Positions 23,601 to 35,600 of a DNA stretch of 64,000 nucleotides are shown here, piece after piece. Source of the DNA: Branchiostoma floridae (lineage: Eukaryota > Chordata > Leptocardii > Amphioxiformes > Branchiostomatidae). The stretch covers positions 11,513,354-11,577,353 of the forward strand of contig NC_049986.1 of NCBI RefSeq assembly GCF_000003815.2. The letters run 5' to 3'. Below the pieces are notes generated by a model. That model searched no databases. It had not been told where the DNA came from and saw only the letters and a program-made list of their open reading frames with translations. Made by a program: the position numbers and the translations under genes. Numbering within the stretch: the first letter of the stretch is position 1; every line of letters starts with the position of its first letter.

Positions 23601-26600
23601 TATTCAAATGAAAAAAAAAATAAATTACGATACATCTAAATGTACTGTGGATCAAGTTTTGGCGGCATATTCAAATGAAAAAAAAAATTACAATGCACCT
23701 AAATGTTCTGTGGATCAGGTTTTGGCGGCATATTCAAATGAAAAAAAAAATTACGATGCACCTAAATGTACTGTGGGTCAAGTTTTGGCGGCATATTCAA
23801 ATGAAAAAAATAAATTACGATGCACCTAAATGTACTGTGGATCAAGTTTTGGCGGCATATTCAAATGTCAAAAATAAATTACGATGCACCTAAATGTACT
23901 GTGGGTGAAGTTTTGGTGGTATATTCAATGTCAAAAATAAATTACGGTGAACCTGTTGGGCCCGAAGGCGTCCAGACCTTCCTTGGCCTCTTGTGTCTTC
24001 TGTTGGGCTGTCTCGGCGAGATCGCCCTTCTTATTTTACCTGAATTTACCTGAACCGCTGAGACTCCGTGGTTTGTCTCTGCAGTCAGGAGCTGGAAGGC
24101 TGGTAGCCCACTGCCGCTCCTCCGACGATCTCGGCCTCTATGTATCTGTCGATCTTATTCTTGAAACTGTTCACTGTGGTCTGGGTAACCACCTACCTCA
24201 GACGGAAGTTTATTCCAGGCTTTTACGACTCTTACAGCGAATAATCTTCTCCGGATTTCCAGTTTGGTACTGGGTATTGACAGTCTCAGATGGTGTCCCC
24301 TGGTGTTATAAGGTGTTTGTAATGGTGTGAAGAGCGTGGTTCTGTCTATTTTTTTTTTTTTAATTCTGTTTTCTTTAGCCAGGGTAGCCCAGCTCAGTGC
24401 ATCGCACTGCTTTACAGTGGGGCCCTTGATAATCTTGAATACCTCTAACATATCCCCTCGGAATCGCCTTACTGCCAGCGTAGTTAGCTTCATCTTTCGG
24501 AGCCGTTGACTGTACGTCAAATCTTGTAATTCAGGGATCATTTTACTTGCTCTCCGTTGTACGGCCTCGATCAACTTAATATCCTTTTGAAGCCAGGGCG
24601 ACCATGCTTGTACACAGTATTCCAGATGTGGACGAACGAGTTGCTTGTAAAGGCGCTTCTTATGGGCGATGCTGTGGGGGGTGATCTGCTCGGGGCAGCG
24701 GCGTGGCTGTGGGGCTTTGCAGTGGCGTGCTGTGGTGAACGGATGCCTCCTCGACCTCTGCAGCTGCCTGTTCAGTGTCCGGGACTATGTCTTCTTGCAG
24801 TAGCGAGAAGTTCATTTGCGACTCATCTAGTGGCGTGTTGTGGACACCGGCTGCCTCGACCTCTGCCGGTTCAGTTTCCGGCTCCTCGACTTGTTTAATT
24901 CCACTCAATTGATATTTCATTCTTTGGCTCTATTTACGATTTTTTCATCCAATTTCTTTCGTAATTAACTATTGCTAATTCTTGTCTTTGCTTTTCTTTT
25001 CAGCGCTTTCTTTCAGGTAGAAAACACGGAGAAGCCGGGCAACATACTGCAAAGGACGCCGGGATAGCGTGGGCAGACACCATTTTGTTAACCGACAATT
25101 TCGTAGCGATTTTGTAAATTTGTGCGTACTAATCTGTAAATACTTCGGCATGTAGTGTAAACATTGAATACATACGATACTTGCTGGTCTACGTTTTGTA
25201 CGCTTGTTTGATTTAATTACAAAATAGCAAACGCTCGATTTGTTTTCATGACTTGAGAATGATATACTGTAGTGTAGCGTCATCACGGCCCATGTTCTAG
25301 ATTTTGTACGAAGTTTGTAAACGTTGTGTGAGTTGTAAGGGTGAGTAGTTTTGTAGCGTAAACTCTGAATACACAGGATAGGTATGATGTATTTGTATAT
25401 ATTTCATGTAAGGTTATGAATTTGCTGTGGTATGTAAGTTTGTTTTGTAGAAGGTTTTAGTAGAAAATAACGATGTTGGTGGTACGTGTGCTATTTGTCT
25501 CTGTTTTGTTGCTGACTTACGTAATTAGTAACGTTAACGTTTCTACATTCCCGCAAAGTGCCAACCCAGAAATAGAGTGAGTCTTACTACACGTTATCGA
25601 CAAGTATCGCTGTCAAAAGTGTGTCATCGCCCGTACCCGGCGTCTTTCAAAATGGCGGGGGTTCGCGCGGCGCCTTGAATTGAAGATAATAGAACGTTTA
25701 ATTTGTCTAGTAGGCCGGTAGTAGCCTGTGTTTACACAAGCTCTCGCCGGCTGGGCTTAATGACCCCCTCCCTACGGGTGGCGGCAATTGTAGGGCCGGC
25801 CGCTAGGGGCTTGATTTTAGTCAGGCTAGGCCGGTAGTATTGGCTCACGATCGCCGTGCGCGCCCCGCCTTCAAGGGATGAGAATCGCGCTCGTGCGCGT
25901 TTCATCACCAAGGGAATAGTCTCGCACGGTAGTGTAGGCTCACCATCGCCGTGCGCGCTCCGCATTCAAGTGAAGAGAATCGAACCCGCGCGATTTCCTT
26001 CACTGCGTGAACAGTCTCACCCCGTTCGATTCTCTGCAAATCGCTTACCGGAACCTAGCTCGTTTTTGGTCATAAAATGGCCAAATAATCGCAAAATTAA
26101 GCATTTTGTTGTACAGTATGCCTCAAGTGTTAATGAATCCATGTGCGCATATGTCTAGGGCACTCCTATATTAAATTTCAGGTCATCCGGTTCTAAAACC
26201 AGGGTACAGGAGCCAAAAGTGTCCTTTTTTGGTCAACAGATGACCAAAAAATCGCAAAAATAAGCATTTCCTTATACTGTACACCAAAACTGATATTGAA
26301 TCTATATGGGGGACTTATCAAGGCACATCTGTGCCAAATTTCAGCTCATTCGGTTATAATACCAGGGTACAGGGGGCCCAAATATACAGTTTTGGTCTTA
26401 AGATGACCAAAAAACCTTAATAAAATCATTTAAGAGACAGATATGGAAAAAATGAAAAAAAGGGGTATTGGCTCACTCTACTCTTGCGCCAAATTTCAAG
26501 TCATTTGGTTAAGGAACAACGGAGATACCGTGTTCTGAAGATTTGACAGGAGAAAGAAAGAAAGAAAGAAAGAAACATTACGAATACAATATATTTCACC

Positions 26601-29600
26601 ATACCTATGGTATGGCTGAAATATAACTATCATTTTGACAAGGATTTGCAACACACACCTGTTCCAAGTTTGCTACACATTACTACTCCTATTCTTGAAA
26701 ACATACAATATCTATGACATTTAAAGGGATATATTGTACGATTTTGGCGCTAGAATAATAAATGTTCTGAACTTTAGTATCTCCGGACAGATTGACATTT
26801 GTAACTTATTTTCAACATATCTGTGTCATTTTTTCACATTCCTAGCATTGATTAACAATGCAGTAGCCTACCAGGAAGTAAGCCAGCTATAGATTTCTGA
26901 ATCGACCATTGCTGTCACAGCTTAGCGGGACTACCAACAAACATAAACATGACGATAACTCACCACTCCGACAATGTCTCCATAGATGTCCTCATCTTCC
27001 ACAGGGACGGTGTCATAAAGGTCATCCTCATCTGCCAGGTCACATTCACTGAGAACACAACAACAACAAGCTTGTACCACTAGAGCTTTCATTGACGTAG
27101 AGACATGCAAGAGGATAGAACTGTTATTTTGGAATTAAAGAACCATTTACAGTATTTGAAAGCACTCTGTCATTGCACTACTTTCTACATGACGGTCATT
27201 ACCATTTGCTTTCCTTCACTGTATCTTAAAATAGCCGTATGCAAACAGCAGTGCCTCTATGTACGTCTGGGTATGTGAAATATAAACACTCACTTGGCCA
27301 AGTCTTCCAGGTTTCTGTAGATGTCGTCATCGTCATCCTCTTCTTCATATCTAGCATTAGCATTAGGGAATGGCCTGGAAAAGGGACAAAATTTGATAGA
27401 TCACATCATGTTATGAAAATTTCGATTTTTATTACTAATATATCATCATCATTAATACCATTTATTATTGCTATATTTCTTTCATATTTTCAGCAAAAAT
27501 GACTCAAATTTACCAAAATTACATTGTGAACCAGTAGCTTACAAAACTAGAGCTTCAGAATGATGTGATATCAGTGACAATTCAGTGATAATTTTGTACT
27601 CAAGTTCAGCAAAGAAAGTACCGTTTTCCTGCTTGGATAGCAAGGTGTGTGTTAGACAGCTTGGACAAGGTCTTGATAACCTGTGCAAACAGACAACAAA
27701 TATTATATTGTAAATAGCACAAATGGAATATCTACGAAATTAGATCAGTTTATGGCACAAAATGTAACAAGTAAGATGTACCGTACTAAAAAACAAATAT
27801 ACAACTCTAAATATAGGCATAGCGAACCAAATTTTTGCATAAGCTGAAAGTCATCGAAAATAGTTCAGTCTCATAGATCAAATCCTCCCAGTCATCATAC
27901 TTTTTTCCGTTTTACAATACGACAAAGTTGAGATTTTATAGATTTGTTTGAAGTTGAAAAGTTTGGTGTTTTCATTGGAAGATGCTTAAGTATTGTCCCT
28001 ATGGGAAAAGTCCTGCCAGCCACGGCACCATAAAAGGCCAGAAATCCACAATTATTCACATATTTTTTACTATAACTCTCTCACTTTTCATGCTACAGTC
28101 TTCAAATTTTCAAGAGCTTGAAATCAGGCAAGGTGCTACCCAGACACAAAAATTTTAGAGAAAATTAGTTGTATTTTATGCTAATTAGGCCTAATCGGGT
28201 AATTTCTAATGAATTAATTAAAAAAGGTCTCTTTCTACACTGCAAGTTGTAAAGAAATACTCCTAGCTGACAAGGCAAACCTAGCGCTTGAATCACTTTT
28301 GATTTTTGTCATCAAGTATAGAAGGCATGTCTTGGATTTTAATTGATTGAAATATGCAAATGAGCTTAATGACTGGAATATGTAAATGCATACACATGTC
28401 AGAGGTTACATATGATATTTGCTGTAAAAGGCTGTCTCACATCTTAAATCTACATGAAACCAGATCTCAAAAACAAAGTGAACTGCAAAAATGATTGTTT
28501 ATTTAAAAAAGGCTAATTGAAACTGCTAATTAGCTGTTTCCAGTAAACTGCATCTTTGCAAAATAAACATTTGGACATAATGGCTGGATGACAAATCATA
28601 AGCATATAACTAATATATTTTGCATTCAGGATAACTTTTTTTTTAATGGAGCATTTAGATAAAAAATAATTAACAGTGAGATTCAACTATGTGTACTAAT
28701 TAGTAATAAGATATGCTAATTAGCTGGTTAGACTAAAAGCATCACATTACACAACATATGTCCTGGTAAGTCTATGACAAGTGACAGGAACTGATACATG
28801 TCTTAAAGTGCACTGAATGATTAATACTGTAATTCTTCCTGTTTCCAGATTTAACAAGAATGAAGAATAGATTCATTTCTTAATTTAAGCTAACAAAATT
28901 CTTCAACACTGCAGTCATCCCTCAGTAAAACATCTGGAGCCACATGATAGTTCTTGTTTAAAACTTTAATCCAGCCTCTAAACAATGTCCCAGCGAATGT
29001 CCTCTGGATGTCCTCTTCATCCACTAAAAAAAACATCAAAACATAGTAATTAGCATCCACTTTCTGTGTGTGTACATACAAAGGAATATTTTCCTATAGT
29101 TATAACCACTGCACTGCCACTCCGTTGAAAGGGATGAAATACGATACTAACATAACTTGACAATTTATTTGCAAACTGGCGTTGTAGATTTGCCTAAAAT
29201 AATCTGTCTAATATACTCTAAAAGCAAAGTACAGTTTTCACATAATAAAACAACGCCACTAGAACTAATTAGTCGGAGAATATTCCATAATACGACGAAA
29301 TAGCGGCGCGTGCAGGCTTGCGCTAGTAACGCCCCCCTCCCACCCCGCCTTACGGCTGGCCATTTCCGCACGCCCCAAAAATCCGCTCAAATGTATTGCT
29401 AAACCCGACACCCTAAACTCGCGTAAAATCAAACAAAAACTACGCATTGACAATCACAAGGCACCCAAATTTGTTACTTCGTTTGTGCATTTTTGTCAGC
29501 ATTTATACAAATAGTAAAATTTCGCACTTACTTTTGACGAATTTTTTCACCGGCCCACCATTTCAGTTTGCCACAAGCTATGAAGATTGCACAATCACTG

Positions 29601-32600
29601 TCATGAACCTTGATCTTTCCCCTTTCACATGATATAATTCCCAGAAGTCTAGTCGAACAGGAAGTCCGGCGGGTTTTGACTTGAAAACACGCACTTCCAC
29701 GGGGCCGCGGCGCAGGCCGGTGCCGCGTTTTCGGCGGCGGAACGTAGGGTTTTTTCGACCGTATCTCCGACTTTACCGATTTTTAACTCACTTATTATCA
29801 CGTATTCTAGAAAACAAATACCACAGATTGATAGCAAATATTCCATAGATTATTGCCAGCACAATTTTATCGGCAATTTCCGAGCGGTAACGTGTAGCAT
29901 ACGTTTGAAAGTAAATTTGTGCACCGCGCGGCGTCGCGTTCCAATGCGGAAACTGGGGCGGTTCGCTATGCCTACTAAATATATAACACTTAACTTCATT
30001 CTGTTTGTTTGTAGTAAGCCAAATCCAGTCATGAAGTTTTAAACAGGATGTTCATATATAAATACACATGTGCTGTACATCGACTTAATCAATGTCAAAT
30101 TTACAGGAAGCAGATTTCGTTCTGAAAAGTATGCATGTTCCTGATGTGGAACAGCTGTTTTACTGGGACCGTACCTTCAGGAAGTCTGTGACCTCGAACA
30201 GGACACGTGCATCAAACAGATCGTCAGGGCCCATCCCAAACTTGGTCCTGCAGGCACCCAGAAATGTGTGATGTTTCTTCTGACAAAGGAACTGTTGTAG
30301 GAAAAACACAACAACAATGTTACTTTGACTGGTGTGACAAAAACATTTCTACACAACAACTCTTTTCTGTATCTGGTTATTGATAAATCCTTATCATGCA
30401 CTTCAGTGCAAGCTGGTACAGGTTACATTTTTACAAGTGAAATGTTCAAGCACAGGTGTGAGAACGCAGATGCATTTAGTTACTACAAATATACAACCAA
30501 TGGGATCTTATTGTTTGGCAAATAGAAGTTCAAGATTCATTGGCACTGAAATGTCTAACAGCACACTGTCCTGCTACTTATTATGTACCTACTGCAGAGT
30601 GACTTTCATAATCATTTAGATGCATCATAAACTCATAGCATGGATCGCTCAGTCCTAAATGACATAGTTGTACCATGGAAGGTCAAGAGTTCGAATTCTA
30701 GCCTGTTGTCCCTCACCTAGTGTGATTTGACTAGCACACAACTGGAAAGGGTTAATGCATGAGCTCTCAGAATAATGATTGTTGCTAAAGAAAGAATAAG
30801 GAAACTCTACTCCAAAGTATACTCTCATGTAGATTTTATCAGTCACAGTTAAATACCAGCCATGACCATAGCTCTAGCTAATCCTACTGGCCATAGAAAG
30901 TTATCTCAACTCCCAGTTCCAGGAACCAAGTCTGGATTCTTCTTCACCATGACTGTTCAAAAGGATTTCCTTCTAGAAGCTCTACATCTGCTTTACTTCA
31001 GACAAAAATGTCCGAACAGGACTAAAAGATTAGCAGATGGACAGCATGACAGAGAACAGATACAGGAAACAGTAACTCAATACTTCACTTTCATAGAAAT
31101 AGCATATAGTCTTTCGGAGAAGATTGTGAGGTCATCTTCCACACGTACCAGTAGTACAGGTGTCATATTTGTGCACCAAAATGACATTTAGTTAGGGCCC
31201 ATTTAAATACATTGTGCCATCATTCATCGTTCGATTTAAAAATCAGGGCATTTATGAGATTGTTGCACGTGAGTGATATTAAGTCCTGCAAAGTTCATCT
31301 GACTTTTTACATAAAACTTATAAGGCTGTCTAAGATCCTTGTTGCCAGTAGGTTCTATCTTAGCTTGCTCAAAAATTCTGCAATATCAAAACTGTGTGAT
31401 GACCTATGAGGAATGTGACTATGCCATAACCTCTGAAGTCACAGAACTAACTTTCAAGTCAAATTGATAAATTTCCAAGCTGAAGAAGAGTCCTTTCCAG
31501 CTACCATCTCATGAACAAACATTACATGGTTATTATTACATGGTATTAAAGATCATGTTTGAATATTTCTATCCAATGACATTAGTTCCATTACAATTGG
31601 AATCCTTCACACTACTGGCACGAAGCATATATTTCCTCACCTCACTCATGACTTAACAGTTATCAGTAGTACTTATCATGTTAACACTGAGTAATAAAAC
31701 CTTATGGCTGGAGACCACTGATAAGAGTGTTCATAAGAAGATTTGTCAAGCTATTGTATCAACTTGGAAACACTAAATCTTATCCTATTGAACTCAGTAC
31801 AATATTCACTTTTTCAACATTTCCAATCTACATGTAGTTCAAGTACAAGAGCTTAATGAGGTTGACTCTGAACTTAAGCTATTCATTTTCATAACTTATG
31901 ACAAAGAGCAAATAAATTTTAGTCCTTAATACCTTTCAACTTAAATGGTCAGAATATATTTTCATCATGATTATAAAAAAATAACTTTTAAAAAACTTAA
32001 ATAAGCTATGGAAAAAATGTCAGGCAAATATAAAATGAATTCTTGAACTGATAACATAATAAGTACTATCTTAATATCTATATAATAGACAATGTTAATG
32101 TTTATGTTGGGCCACAGAACTAAGTTCTAACCCTGGATAAGACTGACAATACCTGAGGTATCATTGTATGTACTTATCTGTCACTTGTCAACAAGGACCA
32201 ATATAGAGATGCTTCTCCAGTCATTATTTGGTTGCAGATATAGTAACATGTAAGATGCTAGTTCAAAGTCCACCCGAAATGAGATCTGAGCATAGAATAC
32301 TGAACATTTTCACTTTTTTACATTGTTTTCAAGTTTGTAATGTCCACGGTGACCAATCACTGTAAACCCGTAAAGCCAAGACATTATAATCTGTCGTTAA
32401 TTGCATTTTTCCGTTGTTTCTATTATAAACTCTTGATTGCCACAAAATCTAAGTGCCATGACCTTTAATATTTATGGCTCATTCACAGTAGTTATTGGCC
32501 ATTTTCTTTCCATTCCATTGCCTCAATGACTATACCTACTTTCACAAACTGCATCATAGACCATTCCATCAGTCCATTACTGCAGCTCCATTAAATATGA

Positions 32601-35600
32601 TTACACTGCAGATAATGGTACATCAGTTATGGTGTGAGCACATTAGTCAACTGTGATCCTTGGCCATGAAAGCACATTACAAAACCTTTACTGCAATTTA
32701 GGTAATTGCTATTGCCTTCAACTTTTCACCTTGACAAGTGTCATTGACTGCTCGTCATTATAGTTCGTGTCTACTATGTACATACATGTTGATTGTATAT
32801 ACCTTTCACGTATTCCACTTTTCATCGACTTTTGTTTTGTGGAATATCATGCTGTTTCCACTTGACAATTTTCTTTTGTTTTAAATTTTAAAAATACTCT
32901 TTGAAACAATACACAAAACCATCCAGCTACAGAAATGTAGCTTTTAATAACTTAAACGTTTGTATTGAATGAAAGGCAATAAATAACGCTCCAGAAAATG
33001 GCTTTAATTGATCTACCACCCACATCACACAAAAATTATAAATTGTACCAAGTGAGTGTGAGTGTGACTGTACATGTATGGTACGTGCTTCTGCCCCAGG
33101 GTCAACATCATCTGGTTAAGAGTCTCCAACTGTCAAACATCATGAATCTAACAAAAAATTTAAGTAGGCTTTTGTCTGTGTCTGGCCATACCTGGGGGAG
33201 TTACATAATCCTGTTCTTCTAGTCATAGAGAGATTTTTATGTCATTAGCTGATGATGGATAATGTAATATTAAACAGATTTATTTTAGAAATTATTCTAT
33301 GAATGATTTATACGTGCCTAAAACAACACAATCAGAAATTGCACACACAAACTTACCCATGTTGCGTTGCAACCCTTTCCAGATAACATCATATGCCACA
33401 ATCAATTGTCTGACTTTTTTCAGATATTGGGAAAATGTCCAATAAATTTGGCTTTGGGTTGCCCTACTTTCTGAGTTCCTGTAGTCAGTTAGTCGATGCT
33501 CTACACATTTTTAGCAAGCCCTGTTTAGGAAGGCCTGTACCATCACTGGCAGTATGCCAACATGTGATAAAGAAAATTGTTATTCATGTTGGGTGGTGAC
33601 AAGTCCTTGGCTGCTAATGCCTTTGTTCTTTTGTTTGGTGATAAATAGTAGTTATTGGGTGCTAATACTTCACACACAGGCGTGAGATAAATCAATAGCA
33701 ATAGGGTCAATACCTCATCTGCTTGTGATAACAGGATTAGAATATATATACCAGACTGAGTACAATTTTTTTTTATAGAAAACTGCTATATGATATTCCA
33801 AAGACTGCATCCACATCATCTAATTTTGCCTAGATATTCTCACCATACAGGTTTGTACAGGGCCTCCTGAATAAACAATTGAACCTGTCAACAAGACATT
33901 CTTTTCCAGAATTACTGTCCTGGGAAACCTCATGTTTATACACAAGCTGATCATTTACATGATAACACCCATTTGTGGCCACATGAGGTACCTCCATTGG
34001 TATACTTTTCAGTCTACTGACAGATTTCACTTTCATGTAAATACCCTACAAACACAATGAAATTGTTCTTGAATGAACAAAAGAATGGTCTTTTGAAATC
34101 TCATGGTACGGTCTGTAGTGGATGTTTGTGAAAAAGGCCATCAAAAATACGAGAGAGCAATTCGAAAACACCTTCAACCACTATAAATATATATTTTGTA
34201 CCTGTGACCACATTTTTTGATACATCAAAAATTCATGTCATTTTTTTTTTCATTTCAGATATCATTATGCAACAATATTATTACACGTAGTCAAGAAGTG
34301 AAAAAAAAAAGTTGGTTGAAGAATGTAATCTTTCCACCAATTGTTTCCAAAACCGTGGGACATCACGTAGCTATGAAGTACTATCTCGTACTTTCAACAG
34401 GGAAGGCACTATTTTTGTTCTGAGCTCTGTAGTTAGATAACAATCTCATCCTGCTGATGTGTAACCAGGATGAGTGGTAAACTGACCCATTTTCTTACTG
34501 CAGGTTTCCTGAACATATCCGATCTGCCATGGAGGCTTTGGTCCAGAACATCCTCAAACATGGAGATTGACTTGAGTGGATTAAACTTAAAGTATGTAAT
34601 TTATTACATCTGATGACAAGCTGCTTTTTATTGGTATAGCACCCTCAATTGCATAATGCTCATCTTCCAATACGTTCCAGTAAGTTCCACCTTGGTTCCA
34701 TGTTGAACATAAGAGTTCTTCAATTGCAAAATGTTTTCCAGCTGGTATACCAACCACTGACACTATCTAAAGATGCCCTAAATTCTGCCTACACAAGGAG
34801 AAACAAAACTGCTGACAGCTCCTTACAATGTTTTGGGGTATCAGGACAACTCGGCACCTGGGACGACTCGGCACCTAGCCAAGTGGGAAAACTTGGCACC
34901 AAGAATATGACATAAAATTGTGAAGGTTTGTGAGAAATGCAAGATGTTTAACTGCAAAACATTTCTCTCACTTGTAAGTCATACAGTCGGCACAATTTTA
35001 CGGACATTTTGAGGCTCTGAACGTCACTTCAAGGTACGTTAACTTTGAACGGCCGAGGCTCTATCGGTCATCTCAACGCGTTTTTGAAACCTACAAACAG
35101 TTGTAATTTATGACCAACAAAATATATTGAACTGCTTATTACATCTATTTTCATTTGTACTAACTTGCAAACACGGTGATATAGAAGAGAAGTAGAGTGA
35201 CATCGTGAAAGAACGCCGATATAACAACTAAAAAATTGCGTCGCCGGCGCGGCCCGCAACATGTTTTGGGGATCTTGTATCCTAAAAATTTGTATCCAAA
35301 ACGTTACCTCGTGGGGTGAGATTGATTTGTACATTCTTATGTCACTTATTATGCTGCCGGAATGATGAGGATTATCATTCTCCGAGTGCAAAATATAAAA
35401 GTTATGTGCCGAGTAAGTATGGTGCCGACTAGGGCCGAGTTGTCTCAGGTGCCGAGTCGTCTCGAAACCTGTTTTGGTATGGTTGTAGGCTGGGTTGTAT
35501 AACTTGTAAGGTGGTGTTGACTAGTTGATAACCAATTGCTGTGTCAAATGTTATAGTTTGGTGCCATAACGACTTTCACCTATCCAAGAAACACTGCTTA

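Larger units (their letters stand above)
22554..26049. mobile_element. 3.5-kb composite element with ~220-bp inverted termini
   Basis: Near-identical inverted terminal blocks occupy 22554-22780 and 25828-26049. Between them lie repeated segments, a tandem array (23576-23955), a LINE reverse transcriptase fragment (about 24050-24665) and sequence I cannot classify. The element splits a repeat array: its left flank ends with the unit motif GAGCCAAAAGTGT and its right flank resumes GGTCATAAAATGG. CGTTTTT stands close to both outer ends. No transposase of its own is visible. It lies inside a VAV intron. Confidence 0.7.
27681..30174 (-). other. VAV intron 2, with a candidate nested gene
   Basis: 27700-28860 is AT-rich repeat-like sequence with no exon. 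A candidate terminal exon (28890-29023) and a GC-rich block (about 29290-30000) lie on the left and right; both are listed separately. Confidence 0.5.

Noticed and set aside
22554-26049. A CRISPR array or prokaryotic mobile system
   Set aside because: Spaced repeats here are tandem or inverted eukaryotic repeats without unique equal-length spacers, and the surroundings are intron-rich animal genes.
30862-31191. 109-codon open frame, plus strand, in VAV intron 1
   Set aside because: No recognisable motif, AT-driven codon use and no splice or start context.
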